A stretch of DNA of 7,150 nt from positions 1-7,150 of the forward strand of contig JAUCGD010000163.1 of the NCBI GenBank assembly GCA_030377945.1, read 5' to 3'. Shown in pieces: positions 1 through 7,100 of the stretch (position 1 is its first letter; each line of letters starts with the position of its first letter). Made by a program: the position numbers and the translations under genes. The stretch comes from Desulfobacterales bacterium HSG17. GTDB taxonomy: Bacteria; Desulfobacterota; Desulfobacteria; Desulfobacterales; Desulfococcaceae. The notes beneath the pieces are model-generated. The model was not told the origin of the DNA. It saw only the letters and a program-made list of their open reading frames with translations, and ran no database searches.

Positions 1-138
1 GCATTTTATATTATATGGTTAAACCAATTGAGACAAAAAATTTAAAACTATTATTGGATCATATGAAAATAAAATAGGGCATATTTGCCACTTGCAAAGC
101 AGTCGCCTGAACATACATATTTTAAGGAGTGAAGCAAA

Positions 139-651
139 ATGGAACAATCGCCAAGTACAATCGATGCAGCAATTAAGGCAACAACAACCAAATTAGGCAA
201 GTATCTGACTTTTAAATTGAACGAAGAAGAATACGGCATCGGCATTATCAAAGTAAAAGAAATTATTGGCATGATGACAATTACATCGGTTCCACGAACC
301 CCGGAATTCGTAAAGGGTGTGGTCAATTTGCGTGGCAAGGTTATTCCGATTATAGATCTCAGGTTAAAATTCAGCATGGAAGCTATTCCATATTCGGAAC
401 GCACCTGTATTATTGTTGTAGAAATTGATTCGAATGATGCAACTGTATTGATAGGTATCGTTGTTGATGCAGTTTCCGAAGTGTTGAATATTAATGAGGA
501 TGAGATAGAAGAGACACCAACTTTTGGCACTGAACTGGATACAGAATATATTCTTGGCATGGCTAAGATGGAAGGCGCAGTTAAAATTTTGTTGAATATT
601 GACAAGGTATTGTCACCAAAAGAAATAGAAGGCCTTGAAAAAGCCGCGTGA
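139..651 (+). CDS. cheW: CheW-like chemotaxis coupling protein
   Basis: This cytoplasmic adaptor links chemoreceptors to the histidine kinase CheA in the signalling array. The 170-residue product is normal length for a single CheW domain, which spans about residues 20-160. The family signature is KGVVNLRGKVIPIIDLR (residues 59-75), including the NLRG turn whose arginine (R65) lies in the receptor/kinase-binding region of the family. The first ~18 residues are a polar extension, and there is no receiver domain, so this is not CheV. The ATG start is supported by AAGGAG at 124-129, nine bases upstream. The next gene, a chemoreceptor, begins 64 bp downstream on the same strand, so the pair probably forms a dedicated receptor-coupler set. 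No CheA is visible nearby. The family call is firm; the pairing with the receptor is inferred from position. Confidence 0.95.
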   Translation: MEQSPSTIDAAIKATTTKLGKYLTFKLNEEEYGIGIIKVKEIIGMMTITSVPRTPEFVKGVVNLRGKVIPIIDLRLKFSMEAIPYSERTCIIVVEIDSNDATVLIGIVVDAVSEVLNINEDEIEETPTFGTELDTEYILGMAKMEGAVKILLNIDKVLSPKEIEGLEKAA

Positions 652-681
652 TGATTTTTTCGAGGATAGGATCAAAAAACA

Positions 682-687
682 TATAAT
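682..687 (+). promoter_or_regulatory. possible -10 box ahead of the chemoreceptor gene
   Basis: A perfect TATAAT lies in the cheW-receptor gap, 28 bases before the receptor start codon. No convincing -35 sits 16-18 bases upstream (TTCGAG at 659-664 is poor). In an AT-rich gap a chance match is quite possible, and read-through from cheW would also serve the receptor gene. Confidence 0.25.
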
Positions 688-715
688 AATCACTTAAAAA
701 AGGAGTTTTAGAAAC

Positions 716-3040
716 ATGAAGAATTTTAGCTTGGGTATGAAAATTTCATGTGGTTTTGGTCTGTTGATCATTATCGCTATTGCATTGGGTTCAACGTCCA
801 TATGGAATATGAAAAATGTGGAAGGACAAAGTGTGATGCTGGCTGAAGAATTTGTTCCTGAAGTTGATGTAGCAGTTGAGCTCAGGGGAGCTGCAAACCG
901 CATGATGTATGAGATGAGGGGATATGGATTTACAGAAGAAGAGAAATTTTATCAAAATGCACAAAAAGAAATCAAGGCAGTTGAAACAGCACTGGAAAAA
1001 GGACGAGTACTTGACGACAACTCTCCCAATCTAAAAAAACTAAAAGGGCAGCTTCAAGCTGCAACCGCAGCGGTAAATGAGTACAAATCGCTTGTTAAAC
1101 AGACACATGATATTAATATAGAACTGGCTGCAACAAGAAAATTATTAGATGAATCTGCCGGGAAATACATGAAAAACAGTAATGAATTCCTTGCCGGTCA
1201 GAATGAAAATTTCAAAATTGATCTTGCGGAACGCCAGGAAAAGATAGAAATTGTTACACAGCTTGTTAACACAGGGTCCACAACAAGAGTACTCAATTTC
1301 AAATCCCAGGCTCTTGATCAGCCGAAACTCATGGAAAATGCTATACAAACCATAGGCACCACATCTGGCCCAATTTCTGACTTAAGAAAAATCACCCGTG
1401 CAGCAGATGATATCAAACGTATTGATGCAACACAATCAGCTGGTAAAGACTACCAGGATGCCATGAAACAGTTCCTGGCTGAGTATAAAAAAGGCAGTAT
1501 GGCCAGCACAGTTATTCTCAATAGATTTCGTGGCGAGATGGATAAAAATGCGGGTATCTATGTAAAGAACTGTGATGAATTTTTAAAAGGACAACAGGAA
1601 AATCTAACAAAAGATATGTTGGAAAGAAACCAGAAAATTTCTTTGGTTAATGATATTATCGATCTTGGGAATTCAACCAGAATAGGGGCATTCAAATCCC
1701 AGGCTATGCGAAGCCCGGAGGTTATGAGAGATGCACTGAATAATTTTCCAAAAATTGATGCACTGTTTACAGAACTTAAAAAAATCACCCGCATGCCCGC
1801 AGACTTACAACGGATTGAAGAAGTTGCTACTGCCGGTAATTCTTACAAAAATGCAATGATAGAATTTCTTGATAACTGGCTTGTATTGCAAGACTTGGGA
1901 AATAAAAGAGGAACAGCAGGCCAGGCTGTTATTGATGCATGCAAAACAACTGCCGACGCTGGTATGCAGGCAACCGACAGAATCGCTAAAGGTGCTGTTG
2001 AATCACTCTCCAGTGCATCAACAATAATGATTATTGGATTGATTGTAGCACTTGTTATTGGTGTTCTTGTGGCATTTTTTATCACCAGAAGCATTACAGG
2101 TCCGGTCAACGTTATTATCGCCGGTTTAAATGAAGGATCAAACCAGGTGGCCTCTGCATCAAGTCAGGTGTCTTCTTCAAGCCAGTCCATGGCAGAAGGA
2201 GCTTCCGAGCAGGCTGCATCCATTGAAGAGACTTCATCTTCCATGGAAGAGATGTCCTCTATGACTAAGAAAAATTCTGATAATGCAAGCCAGGCAGATA
2301 ATTTGATGAAAGAAGCAAACAGTGTGGTAAAAACTGCTGATGAATCAATGGATCAGGTCATCAGTTCCATGGAAGAGATTTCTAAAGCAAGTGAAGAGAC
2401 CTCAAAAATCATAAAGACAATTGACGAGATAGCCTTCCAGACCAATCTTCTTGCCCTGAATGCAGCAGTGGAAGCAGCAAGAGCAGGAGAAGCAGGTGCC
2501 GGGTTTGCAGTTGTGGCAGATGAAGTGAGAAACCTTGCCATGAGAGCTGCTGAAGCTGCAAAAAATACTGCGGAACTCATTGAAGGAACAGTTAAAAAAG
2601 TTACTGAAGGTTCTGAACTTGTAACAACAACTAATGATGCGTTCATTCAGGTTGCAGAGAGCTCAAATAAGGTAGGAGAAATAGTTGCAGAAATTTCTGA
2701 AGCATCCAAAGAGCAGTCCAATGGCATTGAACAGGTAAACCTTGCTATTACTGAAATGGATAAAGTCGTTCAGCAGAATGCTGCTAACGCAGAAGAGTCA
2801 GCCTCTGCTTCTGAAGAGATGAATGCACAGGCAGAGCAACTCAAAGATTATGTAGGAGACCTTATCACACTGGTTACAGGAAGTAGAAATCAAGGTGGTC
2901 CTAGTGCAATGAAGACAATAACACCTAACAAACAACCGATGCTTGCCAGTAAGAATAAAGCATTGCCGAACAAACCCAATGAGGTCCGTCCTGACCAGGT
3001 GATTCCATTTGATGATGACGATGATTTTGAAAATTTCTAA
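716..3040 (+). CDS. Methyl-accepting chemotaxis protein (transmembrane chemoreceptor)
   Basis: An inner-membrane chemoreceptor that senses periplasmic ligands and controls CheA through CheW. It has 774 residues: TM1 at about 11-29, a large all-helical periplasmic domain at ~30-432, TM2 at about 435-456, and a cytoplasmic signalling helix from ~470 to 720. The conserved hairpin tip is unmistakable around residues 571-608 ([20 protein letters not shown], then [14 protein letters not shown]). Only a HAMP-like first stretch ([18 protein letters not shown], 457-474) follows TM2 before methylation-helix-type sequence begins, so a full HAMP is doubtful. The periplasmic domain contains two homologous units (see the repeat entry). 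A ~50-residue polar linker ends in an Asp-rich tail with the terminal pentapeptide DFENF, which fits the aromatic pattern of CheR/CheB tethers. AAGGAG at 700-705 supports the ATG. The ligand is unknown; a helical-bimodular (HBM) type sensor is a reasonable guess. Confidence 0.96.
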   Translation: MKNFSLGMKISCGFGLLIIIAIALGSTSIWNMKNVEGQSVMLAEEFVPEVDVAVELRGAANRMMYEMRGYGFTEEEKFYQNAQKEIKAVETALEKGRVLDDNSPNLKKLKGQLQAATAAVNEYKSLVKQTHDINIELAATRKLLDESAGKYMKNSNEFLAGQNENFKIDLAERQEKIEIVTQLVNTGSTTRVLNFKSQALDQPKLMENAIQTIGTTSGPISDLRKITRAADDIKRIDATQSAGKDYQDAMKQFLAEYKKGSMASTVILNRFRGEMDKNAGIYVKNCDEFLKGQQENLTKDMLERNQKISLVNDIIDLGNSTRIGAFKSQAMRSPEVMRDALNNFPKIDALFTELKKITRMPADLQRIEEVATAGNSYKNAMIEFLDNWLVLQDLGNKRGTAGQAVIDACKTTADAGMQATDRIAKGAVESLSSASTIMIIGLIVALVIGVLVAFFITRSITGPVNVIIAGLNEGSNQVASASSQVSSSSQSMAEGASEQAASIEETSSSMEEMSSMTKKNSDNASQADNLMKEANSVVKTADESMDQVISSMEEISKASEETSKIIKTIDEIAFQTNLLALNAAVEAARAGEAGAGFAVVADEVRNLAMRAAEAAKNTAELIEGTVKKVTEGSELVTTTNDAFIQVAESSNKVGEIVAEISEASKEQSNGIEQVNLAITEMDKVVQQNAANAEESASASEEMNAQAEQLKDYVGDLITLVTGSRNQGGPSAMKTITPNKQPMLASKNKALPNKPNEVRPDQVIPFDDDDDFENF
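1145..1870 (+). repeat. Internal duplication in the chemoreceptor's periplasmic domain
   Basis: Residues 144-254 and 275-385 of the receptor align without a gap at a constant offset of 131 residues (393 bp). By hand I count about 45 identities in 111 positions. Shared landmarks are an AG-x-Y/K-N start, EFL-x-GQ-x-EN, FKSQA (195-199 and 326-330), KITR (225-228 and 356-359), R-I, and AG-x-x-Y-x-x-AM-x-x-FL near the end. The two units look like two copies of one helical-bundle module, consistent with an old in-frame tandem duplication. The ~20 residues between the units are not clearly repeated. Confidence 0.85.
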
Positions 3041-3059
3041 TCGCGTTATTTGATAAAAG

Positions 3060-3110
3060 AATCAAGAGTTCTGGGATTTAAAGAAAATTTTATATCCCAG
3101 AACTCTGATT
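3060..3110 (+). terminator. Strong hairpin after the chemoreceptor gene
   Basis: A perfect 13-bp inverted repeat, AGAGTTCTGGGAT (3065-3077) and ATCCCAGAACTCT (3094-3106), closes a 16-base AT-rich loop. The stem extends by four more pairs (AATC 3060-3063 with GATT 3107-3110) across one bulged A at 3064. It starts 20 bases after the receptor stop codon. No U-tract follows the stem, so it is not a textbook intrinsic terminator. It may end the cheW-receptor transcript or protect its 3' end, which would separate it from the next gene. Confidence 0.6.
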
Positions 3111-3171
3111 GGGAATTCAACATGGTAATGGAAACTTAATTTTTTAAAAAATGAATATTAAAACGCAATAG

Positions 3172-3200
3172 TTCAAGGCTGTTCACATGACAATTATACT
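3172..3200 (+). promoter_or_regulatory. Candidate sigma-70-type promoter for the Cache/CheD-like gene
   Basis: A good -10 (TATACT, 3195-3200, 5 of 6 to consensus) sits 17 bases after a weak -35 (TTCAAG, 3172-3177). It would give a leader of roughly 27 bases before the start codon at 3234, and it lies downstream of the 3060-3110 hairpin. An AT palindrome (TTTTTTAAAAAA, about 3140-3151) lies upstream. The call rests on pattern alone. Confidence 0.35.
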
Positions 3201-3233
3201 TTGGCAGATATTGCGGGCATAAGGGATTAAAAG

Positions 3234-4760
3234 ATGAATTTGATAAAATCCCTGATAATTCTGCTTGTAGCACTTATCAATTTATTGAGTGCTGTTTCGG
3301 TTCACGCTGAGAAAAGCCCGTATGATTGGGCATTTATTCAATTGGATTATGTCCGACAGGAAAAGATTGAACAGCTCGATCGATTTACAAAGAAAATTCA
3401 TGCTCTTGCAGGTCAGGCTTCGACAGATGAAACAATCGTTTCTTTCTTTAATATGAACCGCTATTATCATAATCTCTGCAAATCCCAGAAAGCCCCCGCA
3501 TCCCTTACCAATGATATTGAAAAAATGAGACAGCACTTTAATCGTTATTACATCAAAAATTATTTTGTATTTTATGATATTTTGTTTGTTGATATGACAG
3601 GCTCTGTCTTCTATACCCTTCGAAAGGAAGCTGATATAAATATTGACTTGAGAAACAACAGCAAGGCATTAGGTATGCTGCAAAAAGCTATTATCAATAA
3701 ACCAGATAAAGAAGTGTTTATTGATTATTATGATTATGCACCTTCATCTGAACCTGCTGCATTTTTTATTGAGCCCGTTTATAAACAGGATGTTCAAGCG
3801 GGCTGGATAATTCTTCAATGTTCCATAAACAGTCTGAATTCAATATTCTCAGCAACAGATGACCTTGGGCAGACCGGGGAAACATTTCTGGTTAATCGTA
3901 AAGGATTGATGTTGACTGAATCCTATTTTAAAGGCCACTCAACTATTTTAAAAGAGCGTCTTGATGATCGTAATATAAAAGCTAAATTTAGTGAAAAAAA
4001 AGGACACCGGATCGTTACAGACTATAGAGGTGAGGATGCACTAAGCTCGTTTGAAGTATTCGAATTCTTAGGAACCTCCTGGCTGGTTGTCGCAAAAATA
4101 GATAAAGATGAGATCACAACACAACATTATAAGCAGCACAGTAAATATTATGAAAATCTGTTTGTGAAACATTTGAGAACCATGATTTCACAACCGGCTG
4201 GTAAGGATACTACTATTACCCACTATAAAACCGCATTACGGGTGGATATGGATGAATTTTTAAAGGCAGAAAACAATGAGGCTCTCGAAACCTGGGGTGT
4301 GAGCACTTGCACAGCTGTTTTAGCGATTGTACCAAAAAAATTTGGATACCTCGCTCATATCAGTCCAAAGGATAAAATCTATAACAAAAATGATACAAAT
4401 TTGCTTGCACAGATTACTAAAAAGATAAATAATTTTGATATCTATCCTTTTGAAAAAAGAGAAGTTGTCTTTATTGTAATTGCGCCGCACCTTGACGGTT
4501 TGGGAAATATAATCAAGCGCTTGACAGAAGACGGATTCCTTCTTTCTCAAATTAGAGTTGCATATAACAGTAAAGCCAATGCTGCTGCTGTAGTATATAA
4601 TTATTCAAATAATGATTTAATAATCACCTGGTCTTTCACGCATGACCATGACACCCAAATAATTTATGATATGCAGAGTACAATAACTATCGGAAAAATT
4701 GTAGAAAAAATGGTATCAACATTGGATCGTGATTACAAAGTAATATCTCCAATTATGTAG
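3234..4760 (+). CDS. Exported dCache sensor protein with C-terminal CheD-like domain
   Basis: Residues 1-25 form a signal peptide or N-terminal anchor (hydrophobic core 6-20, SVHA just before E26). Residues ~30-292 look like a double-Cache sensor. Its second half is classic for Cache domains of receptors and kinases: TGETFLVNRKGLMLTES (214-230), DYRG (263-266), then the LGTSWLVVAKIDKDE strand (279-293). Such proteins normally continue into a second membrane helix; none is present here. Instead a polar helical linker (~293-335) leads to a domain resembling CheD, the receptor glutamine deamidase. Thr353, Cys359 and His375 (TWGVSTC, then YLAHISP) reproduce the Thr-x5-Cys and Cys-x15/16-His spacing of the CheD triad. 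The later pattern of strand, helix, 'DG' turn and strand at 410-466 also fits. The whole protein should be periplasmic. AAGGGA (3221-3226) supports the ATG. The Cache call is firm. The CheD relationship is my motif-level inference, and activity and substrate are unknown. Confidence 0.85.
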   Translation: MNLIKSLIILLVALINLLSAVSVHAEKSPYDWAFIQLDYVRQEKIEQLDRFTKKIHALAGQASTDETIVSFFNMNRYYHNLCKSQKAPASLTNDIEKMRQHFNRYYIKNYFVFYDILFVDMTGSVFYTLRKEADINIDLRNNSKALGMLQKAIINKPDKEVFIDYYDYAPSSEPAAFFIEPVYKQDVQAGWIILQCSINSLNSIFSATDDLGQTGETFLVNRKGLMLTESYFKGHSTILKERLDDRNIKAKFSEKKGHRIVTDYRGEDALSSFEVFEFLGTSWLVVAKIDKDEITTQHYKQHSKYYENLFVKHLRTMISQPAGKDTTITHYKTALRVDMDEFLKAENNEALETWGVSTCTAVLAIVPKKFGYLAHISPKDKIYNKNDTNLLAQITKKINNFDIYPFEKREVVFIVIAPHLDGLGNIIKRLTEDGFLLSQIRVAYNSKANAAAVVYNYSNNDLIITWSFTHDHDTQIIYDMQSTITIGKIVEKMVSTLDRDYKVISPIM

Positions 4761-4825
4761 AGACTTTTTTTTGTTGTGAGTTTACCCTGCCTGTTCCCGC
4801 AAAGCCATGATCATAATTCTTCAAA

Positions 4826-5101
4826 TCAGGATTCCACAAGTTTATGGCTATCCTGACTGGTTAAATCCAGATCATAAATACTTTTCAAGTCTTTTATCTT
4901 TTTTAAATTCTTTTTACTAAAAGGTGCTTTGCCATCAAAAGAATGAAGCACGATACCTTCAATAAGGTCTCCAAGGGACATATCATGGTATTCTGCAAGG
5001 CCTTTTAAAACTTTTAGTAATCGTTTTTCAATACGGACACCTGTTTGCACCCTTTCAATTTTACGTAAGGGGTTTTGAGATGACTTTTGTTTACCTGGCA
5101 T
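4826..5101 (-). CDS. Small ribbon-helix-helix (CopG-like) protein, putative DNA-binding regulator
   Basis: The product has 91 residues. A basic N-terminal tail (residues 1-17) is followed by a ribbon-helix-helix pattern at about 18-55: strand VQTGVRIEK, helix RLLKVLKGLAEYHD, turn at MSLGD, and helix LIEGIVLHSF. A charged Lys-rich C-terminal extension follows. Such proteins usually bind DNA as dimers and repress their own operon. The ATG overlaps the end of the MFS gene by 11 bp and has its own AAGGAG seven bases upstream, so the two are probably translationally coupled and co-transcribed. A natural inference is that it regulates the transporter. RHH proteins also serve as antitoxins, but no toxin-like partner is present here. 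The fold is predicted from sequence pattern only. Confidence 0.7.
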   Translation of the reverse strand: MPGKQKSSQNPLRKIERVQTGVRIEKRLLKVLKGLAEYHDMSLGDLIEGIVLHSFDGKAPFSKKNLKKIKDLKSIYDLDLTSQDSHKLVES

Positions 5102-6296
5102 ATTTATTCTCCTTGTACAACATGAATAAAAGTATACTTAATGGTATTAATATCAGACCTGAAATCATTAGCAAACCCTGAAAATTATATTTTTCGAGTA
5201 AAAATCCATATAAAATCATTGCCCCGGGAATTGATGCATTCCCAACCGAACCGGCCACAGCAAATACCCTTCCTGCAAAATCATTATCAATACTCTTTTG
5301 TAATAAAGTTTTAAAAGAAATACTGGCACTTATTATACAGCAACCAAATAAAAACAGCATCAAAAGGAATAAACCCATCATAACGTTTCCACTTCCTTTG
5401 AAAAAAGATGCTGCAACATAGATAAGGCCAATTAAAAAAACACTACCAAATAAAATTGGTTTTTCTTTTCCTGAAATATTTCTAACACTTAATACCACTG
5501 CTATTAGTATTGTTCCAAATCCAAATGAGGTTTGAAAAAATCCAAGATTTTTTGCACCTTGGGATGAAATAGAATCTGCGATCACCGGCATAAAAACTTC
5601 AATTGAACCTACAAAAAAATGGATAAGCAATACCATAAATAAAAGGACAACCAACTCTCTTTTAGATAAAATATATTGATAGCCCTTTTTTATATCTGTA
5701 AAAAGATTAGATGAGTTATGATTTATCTTTGAAATCTGTGGGATTTGTATGAAACTTTCAAAAAAAGCAGAAAGAATAAAAGAAACTGCATTCAAAACAA
5801 ACACCCATAAATATCCAAACATTGAAATAAAAATTCCTCCTAAGAAAGCCCCTGCAATGGTGGAAAATCCATTAACAAACTGATATCTGGAATTAGCTGA
5901 AGCAAGATCCTTTTTATCAACGATCTGGGGAATCAAAGATGGGATGGCTGGATCAAAAAAAGCAGCATTGATTGACAAAAGCACCTGCAAGACTAATATT
6001 ACATAAAAATTCATCATTCCAAAATAGAAAAGGAATGCAAACACAGCAATAATTACGCCTCGAATCAGATCTGTTCCTATAATAATTTTTTTCCGATTAT
6101 ATCGGTCAATAAAAGCTCCTGAAAAAAATCCTAAAATAAGTGATGGAATTAAAGATGCGGCTAAAACAATACTCATTTTAGAAGATGAACCTGTTGTTTT
6201 TAAAACCCAAAAAGACAAGGCGATCATTTGGAATTTATCTCCAATCTGGGACACAAACTGACCAGATAGTAACAATACAAAATTTTTGTTGCTCAT
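5091..6296 (-). CDS. MFS efflux transporter (MFS_3 / macrolide-exporter-like family)
   Basis: A 401-residue inner-membrane protein with the alternating hydrophobic segments of a 12-TM major facilitator, about the family's usual length. The N-terminus GQFVSQIGDKFQMIALSFWV (residues 12-31) and the loop 2-3 motif A (GAFIDRYNRKK, 60-70) are typical of the MFS_3 group, which includes MefA-like drug exporters and EntS-like siderophore exporters. FFDPAIPSLIPQIV followed by LASANS (113-136) is another hallmark. It probably expels a small molecule using the proton gradient; the substrate cannot be read from the sequence. GAGGAG seven bases before the ATG supports the start. It is first in a two-gene unit, its stop codon lies inside the RHH gene, and it is divergent from the tRNA-editing gene. 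The family call is firm and the substrate class is uncertain. Confidence 0.9.
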   Translation of the reverse strand: MSNKNFVLLLSGQFVSQIGDKFQMIALSFWVLKTTGSSSKMSIVLAASLIPSLILGFFSGAFIDRYNRKKIIIGTDLIRGVIIAVFAFLFYFGMMNFYVILVLQVLLSINAAFFDPAIPSLIPQIVDKKDLASANSRYQFVNGFSTIAGAFLGGIFISMFGYLWVFVLNAVSFILSAFFESFIQIPQISKINHNSSNLFTDIKKGYQYILSKRELVVLLFMVLLIHFFVGSIEVFMPVIADSISSQGAKNLGFFQTSFGFGTILIAVVLSVRNISGKEKPILFGSVFLIGLIYVAASFFKGSGNVMMGLFLLMLFLFGCCIISASISFKTLLQKSIDNDFAGRVFAVAGSVGNASIPGAMILYGFLLEKYNFQGLLMISGLILIPLSILLFMLYKENKYAR

Positions 6297-6333
6297 TTAA
6301 ACGCTCCTCAAATAAATTTTAAACTCACACTAT

Positions 6334-6363
6334 ATTGTTACCAATGTACCTAAATAATGTCAA
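6334..6363 (-). promoter_or_regulatory. Candidate promoter for the MFS-RHH unit, with repeated ACC half-sites nearby
   Basis: Read on the minus strand, a perfect TTGACA (6363-6358) is followed after 18 bases by AACAAT (6339-6334, 4 of 6 to consensus), about 37 bases before the MFS start codon. Between the boxes the plus strand reads TGTTACC then TGTACC (6336-6350), two similar short direct repeats. Short direct repeats of this kind are what ribbon-helix-helix repressors usually bind, so this could be an operator. The promoter is moderately supported; the operator idea is speculative. Confidence 0.45.
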
Positions 6364-6442
6364 GGACTTTCAATCCATAATACTTTGAACAGGGATAACT
6401 AACCGCAACTTCGATTTCCCACAAACTCACTCAATTAAAGGC

Positions 6443-6470
6443 TTGACAGAACCATAGAGGCCCCTATCTT
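6443..6470 (+). promoter_or_regulatory. Probable sigma-70-type promoter for the AlaX-like gene
   Basis: A perfect -35 (TTGACA, 6443-6448) is followed after 16 bases by TATCTT (6465-6470, 4 of 6 to the -10 consensus). Transcription would begin near 6477, giving a leader of about 60 bases. It sits in the divergent intergenic region, about 80 bp from the MFS promoter candidate and facing away from it. Confidence 0.55.
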
Positions 6471-6538
6471 AATTCACGTCCAAAACCGATTTTAAAACCA
6501 GGCAGGCATCTATAAAATTTAACGAGGAGGGATATGTT

Positions 6539-6976
6539 TTGAAAAAATCGATAGATCCGGGTATGCACACAGCAGAACATATTCTCAATGGCACTATGGA
6601 TCAGTTGTTTAACTGCGGCCGTTGTTTCAGCGCACATATCGAACGAAAGAAATCCAAGTGTGACTACCTCTTTAACAGAACCCTCTCTTCGGAGGAATTG
6701 ATTAAAATCGAATCACGGGTCAACAGGATAATCAGTTCTAATATGAAGGTGGCTGAAACCTATATCACAAAGACAGAAGCGGAGAAGCAATTTAACCTAA
6801 GTCGACTGCCCGAAGGAAGTTCCACCGAGATACGTATCGTGAGTGTCGGTGATTATGATGCCTGTCCTTGCATCGGCCCCCATGTGACTGAGACTTCAGA
6901 AATTGGAAATTTCCGAATCACCACCTCAGACTTTAACGACGGCATACTTAGGATTCGTTTTAAGCTAAAAAGATGA
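6539..6976 (+). CDS. Stand-alone AlaX-type trans-editing protein (AlaRS/ThrRS SAD domain)
   Basis: Proteins of this family hydrolyse mischarged tRNA (typically Ser- or Gly-tRNA-Ala), duplicating the editing domain of alanyl-tRNA synthetase. The 145-residue product carries the zinc-binding pairs H10-x3-H14 (HTAEHIL) and C111-x3-H115 (DACPCIGPHVTETSEIG), in the correct order and about 100 residues apart. It lacks aminoacylation and tRNA-recognition domains and is at the short end for AlaX. The AlaRS consensus CGGTH is here CIGPH, so editing specificity may differ. Translation appears to start at TTG: GAGGAGG (6524-6530) is eight bases upstream. The nearby ATG at 6534 is too close to the Shine-Dalgarno and runs into TGA after one further codon. 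The next in-frame ATG (residue 9) has no ribosome site. The family is clear; tRNA and amino-acid specificity are not. Confidence 0.85.
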   Translation: MKKSIDPGMHTAEHILNGTMDQLFNCGRCFSAHIERKKSKCDYLFNRTLSSEELIKIESRVNRIISSNMKVAETYITKTEAEKQFNLSRLPEGSSTEIRIVSVGDYDACPCIGPHVTETSEIGNFRITTSDFNDGILRIRFKLKR

Positions 6977-6977
6977 A

Positions 6978-7100
6978 ACAGTTGGTGTATTTTTTCAGAT
7001 TAAAGGAACCCCGATAATTTTTATAAACGGCAAACGGACAACCCTTAGAAACCCTTATGAATTTATAGAAAAAATTGATTCCGAGTTGAAAAAAAAATAA
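6978..7100 (+). pseudogene. C-terminal remnant of a thioredoxin/DsbA-like protein
   Basis: Right after the AlaX-like stop, a frame ending in TAA at 7098-7100 reads TVGVFFQIKGTPIIFINGKR followed by about 20 residues resembling the family's final helix (NPYEFIEKIDSEL). GTPxxFINGK with the cis-proline is the hallmark of the C-terminal half of DsbA-like and related thioredoxin-fold oxidoreductases. The frame has no ATG, GTG or TTG start with a ribosome site, closes upstream at a TAA (6966-6968), and lacks the CxxC active site. I read it as the surviving tail of a gene whose front was lost, probably when the AlaX-like gene came to lie here. A sequencing frameshift cannot account for the missing N-terminal part. 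Confidence 0.6.

Noticed and set aside
28..54. TTGAGA ... TATTAT promoter-like pair ahead of cheW
   Set aside because: The spacer is only 15 bases and the region is very AT-rich; the true promoter may lie upstream of the window.
77..108. Possible riboswitch-like element (GCAAAGC and a GGCA/TGCC mini-hairpin) before cheW
   Set aside because: The GCAAAGC stretch recalls part of the c-di-GMP-I aptamer, but the required second stem and tetraloop receptor are absent and only a 4-bp hairpin forms.
51..605. A 184-codon open frame on the minus strand opposite cheW
   Set aside because: It is antisense to a clear CheW, its translation is low-complexity Ser/Ile-rich with no family pattern, and it has no ribosome site. 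The minus-strand frames opposite the receptor and Cache genes were rejected for the same reasons.
3202..3214. TTGGCAGATATTGC resembling a sigma-54 -24/-12 promoter
   Set aside because: The GG and GC are separated by 8 bases instead of the required 10.
4765..4772. Run of eight T after the Cache/CheD-like gene as a terminator
   Set aside because: No stable stem precedes it, so I would not call an intrinsic terminator, although it lies between convergent genes.
4826..5101. RHH protein as the antitoxin of a toxin-antitoxin pair
   Set aside because: Its only operon partner is a full-length membrane transporter; no small toxin-like frame lies next to it.
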